This document shows positions 36,630 through 48,334 of a DNA stretch of 64,000 nucleotides, in pieces. Made by a program: the position numbers and the translations under genes. The notes under the pieces are model-generated. The model had not been told where the DNA came from. It ran no database searches and saw nothing but the letters and a program-made list of their open reading frames with translations. This DNA comes from Muricea muricata. Taxonomy: Eukaryota; Cnidaria; Anthozoa; Malacalcyonacea; Plexauridae. Location of the stretch: the NCBI GenBank assembly GCA_963855995.1, contig OY979730.1:7851300-7915299 (forward strand). Direction: 5' to 3'. Numbering within the stretch: the first letter of the stretch is position 1; each line of letters opens with the position of its first letter.

Positions 36630-36950
36630 CTGAAGTTGCTAAGTAACGACGGTAACAATAATTAGTAATCGTAGTTGGCCAGAACGCAAATAAAATTGAA
36701 AATCCTAATTGAAGTTTAATGTGTGCCCTTTTTCTTGGGAAGCAATCAACATTTGAATTTTTTTTGTTACTTACAAAAATGGTATCAGGTCCGTTCTGTG
36801 GATAACAGCATTCCAATGAACAGGTATATTCCGCACAAGTAATATATTCCAAAACGAATTCTAATGTATTCCGCATAATTATATATTCCGCAATGAATTT
36901 TACTATATCCGCATAATTATAAGCACGTTGTAGTTTCAATTTCCGAACCA

Positions 36951-38490
36951 TCCTCAGAGATATGAAAAACTAGATTCATATTAATCTAAATTCAACATGG
37001 CGGGTAAGGCGCGTAAAAGTAGTTCTTCGACACAAAAGGAAGATGCTCGTTTAATGACGCAACAAAGCAAAGCAAAAAGCGCTATGACGAAAATATCAGC
37101 TTCAAGTGTTTTAATAAAAATTTTCATCCGAGTGTTCTCGTAAACTGACATCCTCTGCAGTCTTTTCTCTTATTCAGAAGATATCAGTTAAGTCACGCGA
37201 TGAAGTTGACGCATTTATTCTGTGAACCTACATAATATTCATATTTGTTGTGAACATATTGTTCTTTTTCTCCCGAACATGTTTAAATTCTTTGCTCATA
37301 GTCAGGTGGTGGAGATCTGTGCAACTTCGAAAGAAGTTATGTTATTTCACGATAAAGATTTTGTCCTGCCGCGTCTTGCTTGTGGTTTTAACTCATCATC
37401 CATTCACGGCTCTTGTCACGATGTTATGGTGAAAGTCGAAACGTTGAATCATAATGTTGTCTTTATTCGGAGTTACCGTTGTTGTGTATTTTATGAAAAT
37501 ACTCAGTGGTTCACGCAATTATTGACGAATATCCATAATGGCTACTGACTTTTCACGGGTTATCAGATGTGCTTATTGCATTTTCTCATGTCGTGTTGTT
37601 GGTCATTAGTGTTGATCGATATTTGGCGAAAACTTTTAACTCTTTTTGCCTTCTTAGTTATTATTGTGATAACTGTGAGAGAGAGATGTCTATAAACGTC
37701 TTTATCGTTCCTCATGAAGTCAGTGTGCTTATATTTGATATTATTTTTATTCCTCCTATGTTTTTTATCAGGTGCAAATTGTTTACACTTGCCAGAAAAA
37801 GTCGCAGAAACAACGCAATATCAGCAGAGATAAAAATATTTTTTTTGAAGAATGTATCGAGTTGCTTGTTGGTAGTCGTTTGTCTAAAGCTTTGCTGTCA
37901 ATTCCAACTTTGGTTTATATTGCACTAAGGCAGTACAATTGCCGGGGTCTGGGCGAGCACTGCGGAATCAATGAACGCCGCGTCAACTGTTTAATTTTCT
38001 GCAGAAAAAAACTGCGCACCGAGGGAATGAAAAGTGTTATAGAACAGGCCAATCTTCGAGCAAACCTTTATATCAACACGTAATTAAAATAGTACGAAAA
38101 TACAGTACTGACTGTTTTAAAAGTTTGTTGTTTTTTTTTTAAATTTACTCTGTCTTTATATCTTAAATTATTGTTTGTATTTTATCTTGTATATTTTTGG
38201 TCCTTTACTGATAATCACACAATTCGATCATGTAGCTGCAATTTGATTATCTTCATTTAACTATCTGTCTATATTCATGATACGAGACAACTAAAGGTTT
38301 GCCTTGTAGAAGTAAGTCTATTGCGATATAAATTTTTTAATTGTATGCATGACCTTATAGAGTCCTTAGATAAGAGTTGTTTGGCTTTTCATGGAGGATA
38401 ATTTAAGGCTCACCTGCTGGAAACATTTGCATGCATAGTTTATTAGTATCAGCCATCCTCAGAGATATAAAAAACTAGATTCATAATATA
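36951..38490. repeat. Block bracketed by ~33-bp imperfect direct repeats
   Basis: TCCTCAGAGATATGAAAAAC with TAGATTCATA at 36952-36981 is repeated, with few changes, at 38457-38486. The 1.5 kb between holds coding-like sequence, including an ATG-led 48-codon frame at 36997 and the ORF at 37772-38083. The repeats are longer than normal target duplications. Confidence 0.5.
37772..38083 (+). CDS. Putative terminal exon of an unrecognised protein
   Basis: A 103-codon open frame starts right after a good splice acceptor (tttttatcag) and ends with TAA. The protein is mixed helical and basic, with RLSKALLSIPTLVYIALR and GLGEHCGINERRVN; I do not recognise the family. Upstream exons are uncertain: 36997 (MAGKARKSSSSTQ...) and a segment after 37308 (VVEICATSKEVMLF) are candidates but I could not join them in phase. 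A second frame at 37569-37928 contains VISVDRYLA, like the third membrane segment of rhodopsin-type receptors, so a receptor pseudogene is the alternative reading. Confidence 0.35.
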   Translation: MQIVYTCQKKSQKQRNISRDKNIFFEECIELLVGSRLSKALLSIPTLVYIALRQYNCRGLGEHCGINERRVNCLIFCRKKLRTEGMKSVIEQANLRANLYINT

Positions 38491-40657
38491 AGTGTAGTGT
38501 TTGATGAAAAATGACATGGGAATGAAATTTTCAGTAAGATTGTTTACATACTTACGGATATATCGTGCTGTCGTGGTTGTTTCGTGTAACATTTAACAAT
38601 TATTCGCCAAATGCGAAGTGATTATTGGTGAATATTTACCATAATCACTGAGACTGAGGCGAATAATTGTTTTAGTATAATTTCTTTAGTAAAATTTGCG
38701 TGTATAAAATGCACTGTCGTCTTTTATGAATACAGTTTACTTCTGAAAATTCCTAAGTAAAGACTAAAGTTTACTTGTAATTTTTAAATAGTGAAAAAAG
38801 TATTTAATAAGGTATTTGCAGACGATCCTTAAGATAGTTTACCATCAAAGCTTTTACGGAACCTTAAGATAGTTTAACATCAAAGTTTGTATTCTTTGAG
38901 TTTATATTAAATTGCAATTTTTCTCCATTTGCTGATTTTGGCAAAAGTATAATACATCATGCAAAACGACTCTCATTGGCGGCCATTTTGAAAAAATGCC
39001 AACTAGTTAATAATGCCTCATATGTACTGGTCAGGAAATCAATCAAAATGCTTGAAAACCATTATTTTCTAAAGAAATTATACTAATGCCTTATATGTTT
39101 AGTATATAGCATTTGTTTTAATAGTGTGTGGGATTTGACTAGTTGGGACTTCGGGTCCGTTTGCTGATCCCTTATCATTCTCATTTTCTGTTGTGTAATA
39201 CCGTAATGTCTTGTCTGCTGGACTGTAAACTTGTGAGTTTGATTAAAGCCTCTTCTGTATCGTGGATATCATTTTGAATGGTATTGGTAGTATGTTTTAT
39301 GATATAACTAGCTAGACCTGGCCGGCTAGCTAGACCTGCAGCATTTGACTGTAGAAACTAGGCGTTTGATGTAGATGGCTGCAGCCGTCTAACGTTAGGC
39401 AACTAAGTTATTCTAGAGCAGAACAAATGATCCCCTGTAAAGTTGATTTAGTTTATAATTTCTCTCCTCTGTTAAAATTACATCACTGATGGTACGTACT
39501 TGACAATGCATCTGTCTGGTTCTTATTTCATCCTCTGTATAAAACAGTTTATAGTTTAGTTTAATGAATTTGTCACATTACAGTTAGTATTTTACAATTA
39601 TAAACACTAGAACATACGTGTATACACCAGTTAGTAAAGAGATAGTTTGAATATAGCACATAAAGACGGTGCAATTTTGTCGGCCACGTTTTGTAGCAGT
39701 CGATTTCGGATACCATCGGTCCTACAAGCCTTGTTTGGATGTAATCGTTGGAGAAACTGGCCACTTAACATGCAATTTATTGAGTATTGTTTACATCATT
39801 TGAAGGTATACTTGATGTAGAAAGGTGGGGAAATTTTATAACGTTGAAAAACTTGTTGCTATTTGTAGAGAACGGTTGACTATCTCCGAAGAAATTACGT
39901 GTGACCAGAATCGCTTTGGATTTTTCCAGAGACACTCTCATTTTGTATTAACTATTTTTTTTCGGTGCTGTCACGGGCGTTTACTCAGTGTCAAGGCCTT
40001 AAAACGAGTTTTAAAAGCTCTCTTTCTTTTTCTTAATAACTCTTTATCGATGCAGGGATGCCTTTTTAAATGTGGTATTGCTTAATTTATCCGAACGAAG
40101 GGATTTACCAACTCTGTTGAAAAGCTACTTCATCATGCATAGGATAACCTGTACAGTAGATTTTGGAACCATGAGACAGAGCGAAAATCAGTGGTAGCGC
40201 TATGGGGGAACAAGGGTGGTATCCCCCTAGTTTGTGCCAATTTCCCCCCCCCCCCAAGATTGTTAGAATGTTTAGCATTTTGTCTGAGTTTCATTAAAAT
40301 TATGGCCTTTCTGTTGACTATTATTAGTATCTAAAACAATCTTGCCCCCCCCCCCCCCTCAAACATTTCTTTGCCCTCCAATTGTCCCCCATTCAGTTTA
40401 GGCCACTGGCGAAAACATGTTAAGCCTGTGTTGTAGGTACGACAGAAAGCGTGTACAGGGTAATATTAAGTATAATTGAATTTCCTTTTAATTTTTGCAA
40501 TTGTAAAAATAAACATTGTTGTGTCGGAATTGAATAACACATTGATACAATGTTAATTAATAGTGTAAAAAATCATGATGAATATTCGTGTTCGGTGAAT
40601 GTTGTATACATATTACTTTGCTACATATTTACAAATTTTGCTTGCACCATTTAACGT
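38491..40657. other. Intergenic, repeats only
   Basis: Contains the second copy of the 6284-6400 foldback repeat (38593-38680), a short tandem duplication of CCTTAAGATAGTTTACCATC (38820-38890), the dispersed repeat at 39125-39270, and two poly-C runs (about 40236 and 40346). No protein gene that I can support. Confidence 0.5.
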
Positions 40658-43600
40658 CTAACTACTAGAACCCTCTGCCGCTGGCTCATTTTCAGCTGGC
40701 TCAGAACTTTCATTTTCTTGTTCATTCGCGGGCTCGGCCGCTGATGCGGGTTCTTCAGGTTTGTCCTCGGTACCTTTTGTCTGTTCCTCCGCTTCTGCCT
40801 CTGTCTGTCCTTCTGGTTTTGTCTCGTCGTCTTTCCCCTTTTCGGGTTCCGTATTACCAGTTTCGTCGTTTTCCTCTGTATCCTTCGCCGACTCATCGTC
40901 AAGCTTCGATTGTTCTTCAACTTGGCTCTCCTCCTTTGCAGGTTTGTTACTGTTATCTGTATTGTCAGCGGTATTATCCTCAGTTTGTTTTACTTCATCT
41001 TGTGTTGGTTCAGCTGCATTATCGGACGGTTTTCCCTCCTCTTTCGAAGGTTTACTATCGTCTTCCGAAGGTTTGTGGTCCTCTTCCGATGGTTTCACGT
41101 CCTCCTCCGAAGGTTTGGCGTCCTCCGAAGGTTTTGTACTCTCTTCCGATCCTTTTTGGTCACCTTCCGTTGGTTTTGTGTCGTCTTCCGAAGACGGTTT
41201 TGTGTCCCCTTCCGAAAGTTTTGCGGCCTCTTCCGAAGGTTTCGTATCTCCATCGGACGGTTTTCCGTTATCTTCCGCAGGTTTTCCGTCTACTTCCGAA
41301 GTTCCCTCGGTATTTTCAGCGGTCGGTTCATTAGCTGTGTTATCAAATTGTTCAACTACGGTTTTTTCTTTTGGTTTGTCTGCCGCGCTAGCTTCGCCTC
41401 CTTCGCTCTTCTCGGGGTCACTATACTTTTCTACTGCCTCCTCTCCAATAGGCCCTTCCCGCTTGTCTGGAACTGGTTTGCCTGTCGAATGAAAAAAGCA
41501 AGAGCTTAGACAAAGAAAGGAACAATTTTGTAACTACGCCTGATGACAATTTAAAACAGCCTCCCACTCAAAAAAATAGTCTTAGATGATCTAAAAAGAC
41601 GAAACTCCTACGAAAAATAGGTTGAGAGAAAATCAATCATGAAAATCGCTCAATGCTCTATAATTTGTTGTAAATGTGGTTAAAATGTGCCTTAGAATTA
41701 TTATGATGCATTTAGTGATTTCCCATTTAGAAATTATACGAATTTGACTAAAGTGTGCTACAAAAATATAATTGGTATATCCATGACCCATTCACAAGCA
41801 TTGCCACTCTAAATACACATAGGTTACGCCAATTTTATTTGACAGAAAGAACAAAGAATTTCGGCCATAGTAAATGTCGATTTCATTTTAAATTTCACTT
41901 CAGGATGAAGTCTTTCTATCTTCGTTTACATGACGCCGAATCAACAATTTATAAAATAATTCAATCCTCTATTACTATGGTTTCAACAGAAAGGTAATGT
42001 GCTCGACCAGATTATAATTCAATCAGAGTACACTAACACTGTTTATATAATAATACGTGTTCATTCTGCATTTTCATTGGTCGCGAGCTGTGTGTTATTA
42101 AAGTACACACGCACAGATGACGTCAGCTGATGGCGTGATCTAATTTAGCTAATTTATTTCGCGGGTCTTCGCATGATTTTTGCCAACTTTATTATAATAT
42201 AAAACAAATAGATTTCATTTTTTTGTGCTTCTGCACTGTAATAGATCACAGGTGACGCCATAGCGTGTGAAGAACAAAAAGTCACGCACTCGACTGCGTC
42301 TCGTGCGTACTTTTTTGTTTTTCACACGCTATGACGTCATCTGTGATCTATTACAGTACAGACGCACGCAAAAATGAAATCTATTTGTTAATTACAACTA
42401 GGCTGGCTCCTGGTCATGACCCCTCAGCCTGGGTTTCGTGTTTAAGCTTATTTCCACATTTATTCGTCCAAATTCAAAATTCTTTTTTCATGCATGTGTT
42501 GACGAAGGATGTTCTGGGCCTCTGACTATAGTCTGTGAGAAACAAACTTAAAATTCACTACATTTAAGGTGGTCCTAAGTTGAAAACAGTGTTAGCTGTG
42601 ACGTAATTACCGAGAAGGTGTATTCATGTAAATAGCGCTAAGTTTCAAACGAATTCTTTTTTGCTCAATAATTGAAGAGAGAAATATACGTAATAGATGC
42701 AAGGCTCTCGAACCCACTGGCTTTGTTAATAGATTAAACAATATGCATCTGTATACACTTGGCGTGGTTTGAGCTCTGATTTGGTCGAAGCCTTACCGAG
42801 GTGTCCTGGGTCGGACCGCGCGTATGTATGGATCACGAATCTCAAAGTTTACTAACCTTTGCGTGTGCCCGCTTTGCACGCGGGAACTACCATAAATCAT
42901 ACACGAAGTGAATAAACTTTTCAGATTCGCGATCCATGTATTCGATCCCATAGGCCTTATGCATACATCGTGATGTGGACCGTGTATGCTAGGAAACAGG
43001 AATTTACGCATGTTGCTATGTCAATTTGACATCACGATTGATGCATGATGTTTATAGTGTTGTAATTTTAGCATTCTCTTTTGAATTGAGATTGTTCACA
43101 GGGAATATCGAATTTTATACATCGCTTGTTGTAAAAATAGTCATTATAAATCAATTTCAGTTCAGTATTTCGCATCTCTTAGATTTTTCGCGTCGTTTAC
43201 CACAAAAGTAGCCCGAAAAATGGTGAATTTTATTTGTAAAAGCCAGTAATTCTTGTACCCTAGGCTCTATAAATACGTTTAGACAGTATATATGCCAAAA
43301 CGTTATGTCGAAGGCATCCCAGCCATAGCAACGTTTTTTTCTGAAATAACATGTCGTTAGTTACCACGGTTACTAGAATTCGTAGGAGTCCACTACAAAA
43401 TAATTTCTAAATTTAACAATTTTTACAAATTTCAGAAGATTTTGTTCGCGGCGTTCTCTAAACATTTCCGGAATTTGAAACAAAAAATGTTTATAAACGG
43501 AGAGTTTGAGCAAATTGTAAACCTTGTAAGCGTAAAACCATGATTTTACCCTGAACAAAAGGCGGCCTTTGATTGACTTAGTTCAGCGCTTTATCGTTTC

Positions 43601-46600
43601 GTTGCATTTTTTGAAGTTATTAATATATGGAAAAGAAATATTAATCTATTTTCTCAAGTTGCTGAAAAGGCCAATTTTGCATAATTTCAAACTCGGCTGA
43701 TACTCAGTATTTAAATATGAAACTTATTGATCATGTAGTAACATCCTTTCTCTAGGAGATAAATAAAAAATAAGTGAACTTTACTGTAACTTAGCAAAGA
43801 TATTGCAATATTGAATGCACAGTTTTAACATTCGAAAAATATAATCGTCGACTTTAGAGGCGCTTTATACATTGTTATGAAGTAATTTAGGTTCACTTTC
43901 TGGACTTTTTTCAAGTTTCTATCACTTATATTTCTCTCGAAATCATGCATACAAAATTGGTTAAATTTAAGCAAAGACACTCTATTTTGGTAACCATAGC
44001 AACAATTACACCAAACAACATATTTTTTAAGACCGGGAAGCTGACTTGAGAAAATCTTCCTGCCTGGATAATTTTTTTGGGATAATTTTTTTTCTCCTTA
44101 AAATTTTTCTGTAACACTCTTACTTACAGTGCAAATTTACCTCTTGAAATCGAATTCTTTATCCAAAACATAAAGCTTAACTTGAATTATGGCGTAGAAA
44201 ATTAACTACAATAGTTCAATATGGCGTAGAAAATTAACTACAATAGTTCAATATGGCGTAGAAAATTAACCACAATAGTTCAATCGACCTATTCATAGGA
44301 AATAATGGCGCGCATTTAAACGGTATGCACATATTTTGCAATATTGTAGAGTTGGCTTTCATGCTTTAAAATAGGTTTCCTTCGTACATTTCTTGATAAA
44401 GGCAAGTCTGTGCGTTTAATATCTTACTATGCAATGCACATTCTCCTCTTAAAAACGTGGATAATTTGTGCACTTAAAGTTTCCCAGCATGTTCGTTTAG
44501 CAATTTAGCGGCTGTCTGTTTTGTCCGTATCAATATTATAGCGTCGTCATAGAGATTCGTGTCGCACGCTTTGTTTTAATTCCTGTCCTGTTAAAGAATA
44601 ATTAGTTATGTTGAACGACTTTGTCCGCCGTCTTTTTTAAGTTTGTTTTATTAATCTTCTTTACGAAATTATGTTTTGCCTGGTTGTTCGTGGCAACAAG
44701 CTTATGCATTTATAGTTTCAGCTTTTGCAAACAAATTTATAGCCTTGTATGCTTATTGTATTTTGCTATTTGTAAAAAGTCTCATTTTCCCGCCGATAAT
44801 CCGCCATAATTAAAGGATTGGATACATTAAGAAAACGATTTTTTCTAACGACTAATTTCTTACCAACGTTAAGACAATTTTCTCCAACTTTACGTTTTAT
44901 TTAAATGTGGAAAAGTTTAGAATTATTAACAACTTGGAAGTTTAATAACACGCAGAGTGACATGTGTACACTACGTATTTAGGAGATGAAATTTTATTTA
45001 AAAACTCATGCCGAACGGAAAAAGTAATTTCAAGTGCGCTATTTTTATTTGCGTTTTTTTTCTCTATAAAGATTCTCCAGGACCCAACTGAAAGATACTT
45101 CGTTGATGATGGTATCCTGACTAAATATCATGATAATAATAATAAAAATAATAAGAAGATCGGGATATATTTCCGCGACCACCTTATCGTGAGGTTGGGC
45201 TAGAGAAATTTCGTACTATTGTAACGAAGACGTTCTTTGTATGATTCCGCTTTCGAGATTGAAAGCGAGCTGAAGTGGGCGGCAAGTTTACAAGCCACCT
45301 GACTGACACAAAAGTTCACATGCATAACGAGTAAAGAAAGTAAAATATGAAAACTTTTTCTTAATCTGGAGGAGCAAGTAAAATGTTTGAATCTGGATTC
45401 AAACCTTTCAAAAATTCAAATGTCGGCTGGATTAAAAGATTACCACTTTTTACTAGTAGATTACAGGATCTAGTTATTCAAAGCTGGGTTAACCATGGGT
45501 AAAGTTTAACCTGTTTGAGTTTCTAGTTCCCGTACAGCACCTCTACACGTTTGTTAATTTCAAAATTTCAAAAACCAAACTACTATTGATTTAAACAAGA
45601 TTGCTGAAGAAATATTTCCAAGACTATAACCAAGCTGTTGATAGTAAATTCCCATTGATGTTCACGTGACGAAAACTAATGGTTGTTAACCTAACCGGCT
45701 TTTAAGGAACCATTCCCAGGGACCAGATAACTCTGGGTTAACAAGAAATTCAAAACAAATTTCCTGAAGTTGTTTACAAGTTTCGAAATATTTCTTTAGA
45801 AATCTTATCTGCTTGGGTCAATAGTAACGTTGCCTTCTGTTGTTTTCAAGTGAGGTTATGATGTTCAAAATCTTAACTTATCACATGTATTGTCGTCACT
45901 GTATTGTCGGCTGCGGGGATCACATTGCACCCATAAATTTCAGACTAGGGCTTTTTCGGTTTTCTAAAATATAAAACGCTCGCCACGCCTGCCTTAGACG
46001 ATTACCGTCATACTAAAAATAAAAATAATGTCAAAAATACTTTGCTTGCTTCTGTATGGCAGTGAGAATCAAGTAAAATATGCAAAGATTCGTAAGGGAT
46101 TGGTTTGTTATGAAACAAATTGAAAAATGTTTTATCATGATGTCCCAAACAAAATTGCCGCCAGCAAAATTGAACCCGCAATACTAAGGTTTGACAGTAA
46201 CCTTTCATGAGCAAGATTCCTAATAAGGTTTGTCAGGCTAGCTACCGACTTTATTGTGCAATTGAACATAGAAACAGACACTGCAGTTCAAATATTACTT
46301 GTAGGTAACTTCCATGACAAAGTTTTAATAACGTTTTCATCACATAGTGACAAGTATTGTTATGAATAAACATGTCTAAAGCCACGAAGATGCGACTGTC
46401 CAATCCTGCGAAGAATATTTTTTTAATTTTTGCTTAATTAATGCTTTTCAAAATATCATTATTGCAAGAGATTCAATTTGATGTTATCAACGATGTTTTT
46501 ATTTTTTATTTCAACTGCCAGAGGTATCATTGTTAAATTGTTAGGTCCTTGCTAAAAGTGTGTTTTTGTTGTAACTTCCAATAAAGAAGATGACATCAAC

Positions 46601-48334
46601 TCAAGATGCAAATCATAATCATATGGTTTTGCGTATGTATGCACAATTGCACATGCATCTACTTTTTAGCACTGCATTTCAAAGTATTTTAAACATTTTC
46701 GTTTGGGAAAAAATATATTCTATTGTTAGTGTAGACTGTATATATTATAGTAAAACATAGGTAACAAAATCATTTAACGAATGCCACTGGGCCTTTTAAG
46801 CTCATTTATGCTAAGGAGGAATATAATAGAATGAAGTTTTGTGCACAAAAAAATGATTGACATTATTTTGGTGTTAATTCAAAACTCTTATATTAAACTA
46901 CAAGAGATGTATAAAGCGATGTTTTAATTTTTTCTTCCATCTTTTACTTTTATTTTAGATACAACTTTATTCGTGCTGTTAAGGCTAGCTAGCTCGTAGC
47001 CCTTGGATTCATAGTTTTTAATTCTTTTATATACGGCTTTATCGTGACGTATTATAAAGGGAACCACTGAGTATTTTGAAAATCATTGTAGGTTTACATT
47101 TGGTCAGTTTAAAAAGCGATCTAGGACTTTTTGTTCCATTTGACTTCCGAGAATTGACGGGGAATGCGTTGCATCTTACATAATCCATCTCTTAAAGTTG
47201 CCGTTGACAATGAGTTCATAGTAGTTTTTGACAACTGCAGAAGTCTAGTATTTAATACCTGAACTAAACACTGCGTATTGTGTAACACGATCTGCTAGGG
47301 TATATGTTGTTTGATTATCCTGTGTACCGTGTGATGATCATTGGCCCTTGAAATTTTGGATTAAAAGCATTAAACAATTCAAATTGCAACAAACCTTGCC
47401 TGTATCGCTATTGTGCTAAGTTAACATTGCGCCATCAATGGTCTCAAAAAAATCCCCAAATCGAACATTGCAGATAAATTAATTCGTTGTTACGGTTACA
47501 GTGTGTTTAACGTTTAATCATACCAGATGTGTAGCCATCCTGTTTACAACCTTAGAACACACAAAACTTAGTGAGGAACTTAAAGGAAGACTACCCTGAC
47601 TACAAGTAAAGCATCGAAGCTACTGTGACCCGCTTGAAATTATCATGGAAACATACTAGCGACACATACAAATGATACAATAAAGTACAATAACCCTAAT
47701 TGGCTAATGCGAAAATGTGTAAAATTTAGATGTGCGTGCAGTAAATTATGTATAGCTCATAATTTTTCTCGAGAGATCATAATGACGTCCCATGTCCAGT
47801 TGCTGTTATAACCTTTATACATTACATTCTTTATATGCTGAAGGTTTCTTCGTTTAGCTTCGTGTGCATGGCTGGCGAAATTTAGCGAATTTGAGATATT
47901 TTACGTAGAGCCTGGAGTATCCAGACGATTGTATATAGTAATAGATAATAAGCCTAATGTATAGCCATGGAAACCTAGTTGACTTTGGCCTTTTGATATA
48001 AGACTGTAGTATATTTGCTGGAAGGTTTTGACCGGAAATTTTTGCGACGGAATATAGTCTCCATTTGTGGCAATTAACGTAAAACTAATGCCTAGTAATG
48101 GCTTCGGCTGCTTATAGGCTGGAATAAAGTTTATCTGACAAACTTTGACTGAACTACGCGTTTACATAATGTACCTTCAGTATTTGCGCTCTCCGTGGCA
48201 TCATTTTGCGGCGCCTTAGACGGTTGGCTCGCGGATTGGTTGTTATTCGTCTCGTTCGACGCAGGACCAGGTTTTGGTTGCGGCGACGATGTCAAAGGAA
48301 CCGTAGCTACGGCTTTGCTGTTTCCACAACCCAT
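40658..48334 (-). CDS. Acidic repeat protein with N-terminal MGCGNSK lipidation motif, two exons
   Basis: Exons 48334-48175 and 41481-40658 join in phase (phase 1) into 327 aa. The start MGCGNSK has Gly2 and Cys3, the usual signal for N-myristoylation plus palmitoylation, so membrane anchoring is expected. Residues up to about 53 are rich in Pro, Ser, Asn and Gln. Exon 2 is almost entirely Glu, Asp, Lys, Pro and Ser, with a degenerate tandem motif of 7-9 residues such as KPSEEDV, KPSEEDH, KPSEDDS. It ends in EGSSS. Such a chain should be disordered and very acidic, in the style of lipid-anchored GAP43/BASP/MARCKS-type proteins, though I see no true homology to these. The 6.7-kb intron carries foldback elements. 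An alternative first exon may exist at 56134-56287. Function unknown. Confidence 0.75.
42040..42395. mobile_element. Foldback element, copy A (inverse of 51184-51530)
   Basis: Core palindrome 42203-42389: AACAAATAGATTTCATTTTT and ACTGTAATAGATCACA, then a small centre, then their inverses. The left extension from TCTGCATTTTCATTGGTCGC onward is shared, in inverse orientation, with the copy at 51184-51530. No coding capacity. It lies in the large intron of the acidic protein gene. Confidence 0.75.
42400..42632. mobile_element. Half copy of the foldback element of 16808-17369
   Basis: Matches the right half of that element, from CATGACCCCTCAGCCT through GTGTTGACGAAGGATGTTCT and CAGTGTTAGCTGTGACG to ATTACCGAGAAGG. 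It lacks the 161-bp insert present at 17188-17348. Confidence 0.7.
42800..43010. repeat. Imperfect foldback repeat
   Basis: CGTATGTATGGATCACGAATCT near the left is mirrored by CAGATTCGCGATCCATGTA on the right, with AAAGTTTACTAACC / GTGAATAAACTTTT inside. Non-coding. Confidence 0.55.
44188..44284. repeat. 32-bp tandem repeat, three units
   Basis: Three units of 32 bp beginning TATGGCGTAGAAAATTAACT, identical except for one base in the third. It lies in the large intron of the acidic protein gene. Confidence 0.9.
44290..48174. other. Intronic stretch without recognised genes
   Basis: AT-rich sequence within the large intron of the acidic protein gene. Short ORFs on both strands show no domain or splice-supported coding pattern; I see nothing else to annotate. 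Confidence 0.5.

Noticed and set aside
40744-41509. Three plus-strand ORFs of about 200-240 codons rich in Ser, Phe, Val and Leu
   Set aside because: They are antisense shadows of the acidic repeat exon, which has the lipidation-motif first exon and an in-phase splice.
44188-44284. Possible CRISPR-like array (32-bp units)
   Set aside because: The units are directly adjacent without spacers, and the genome is eukaryotic; it is a simple tandem repeat.
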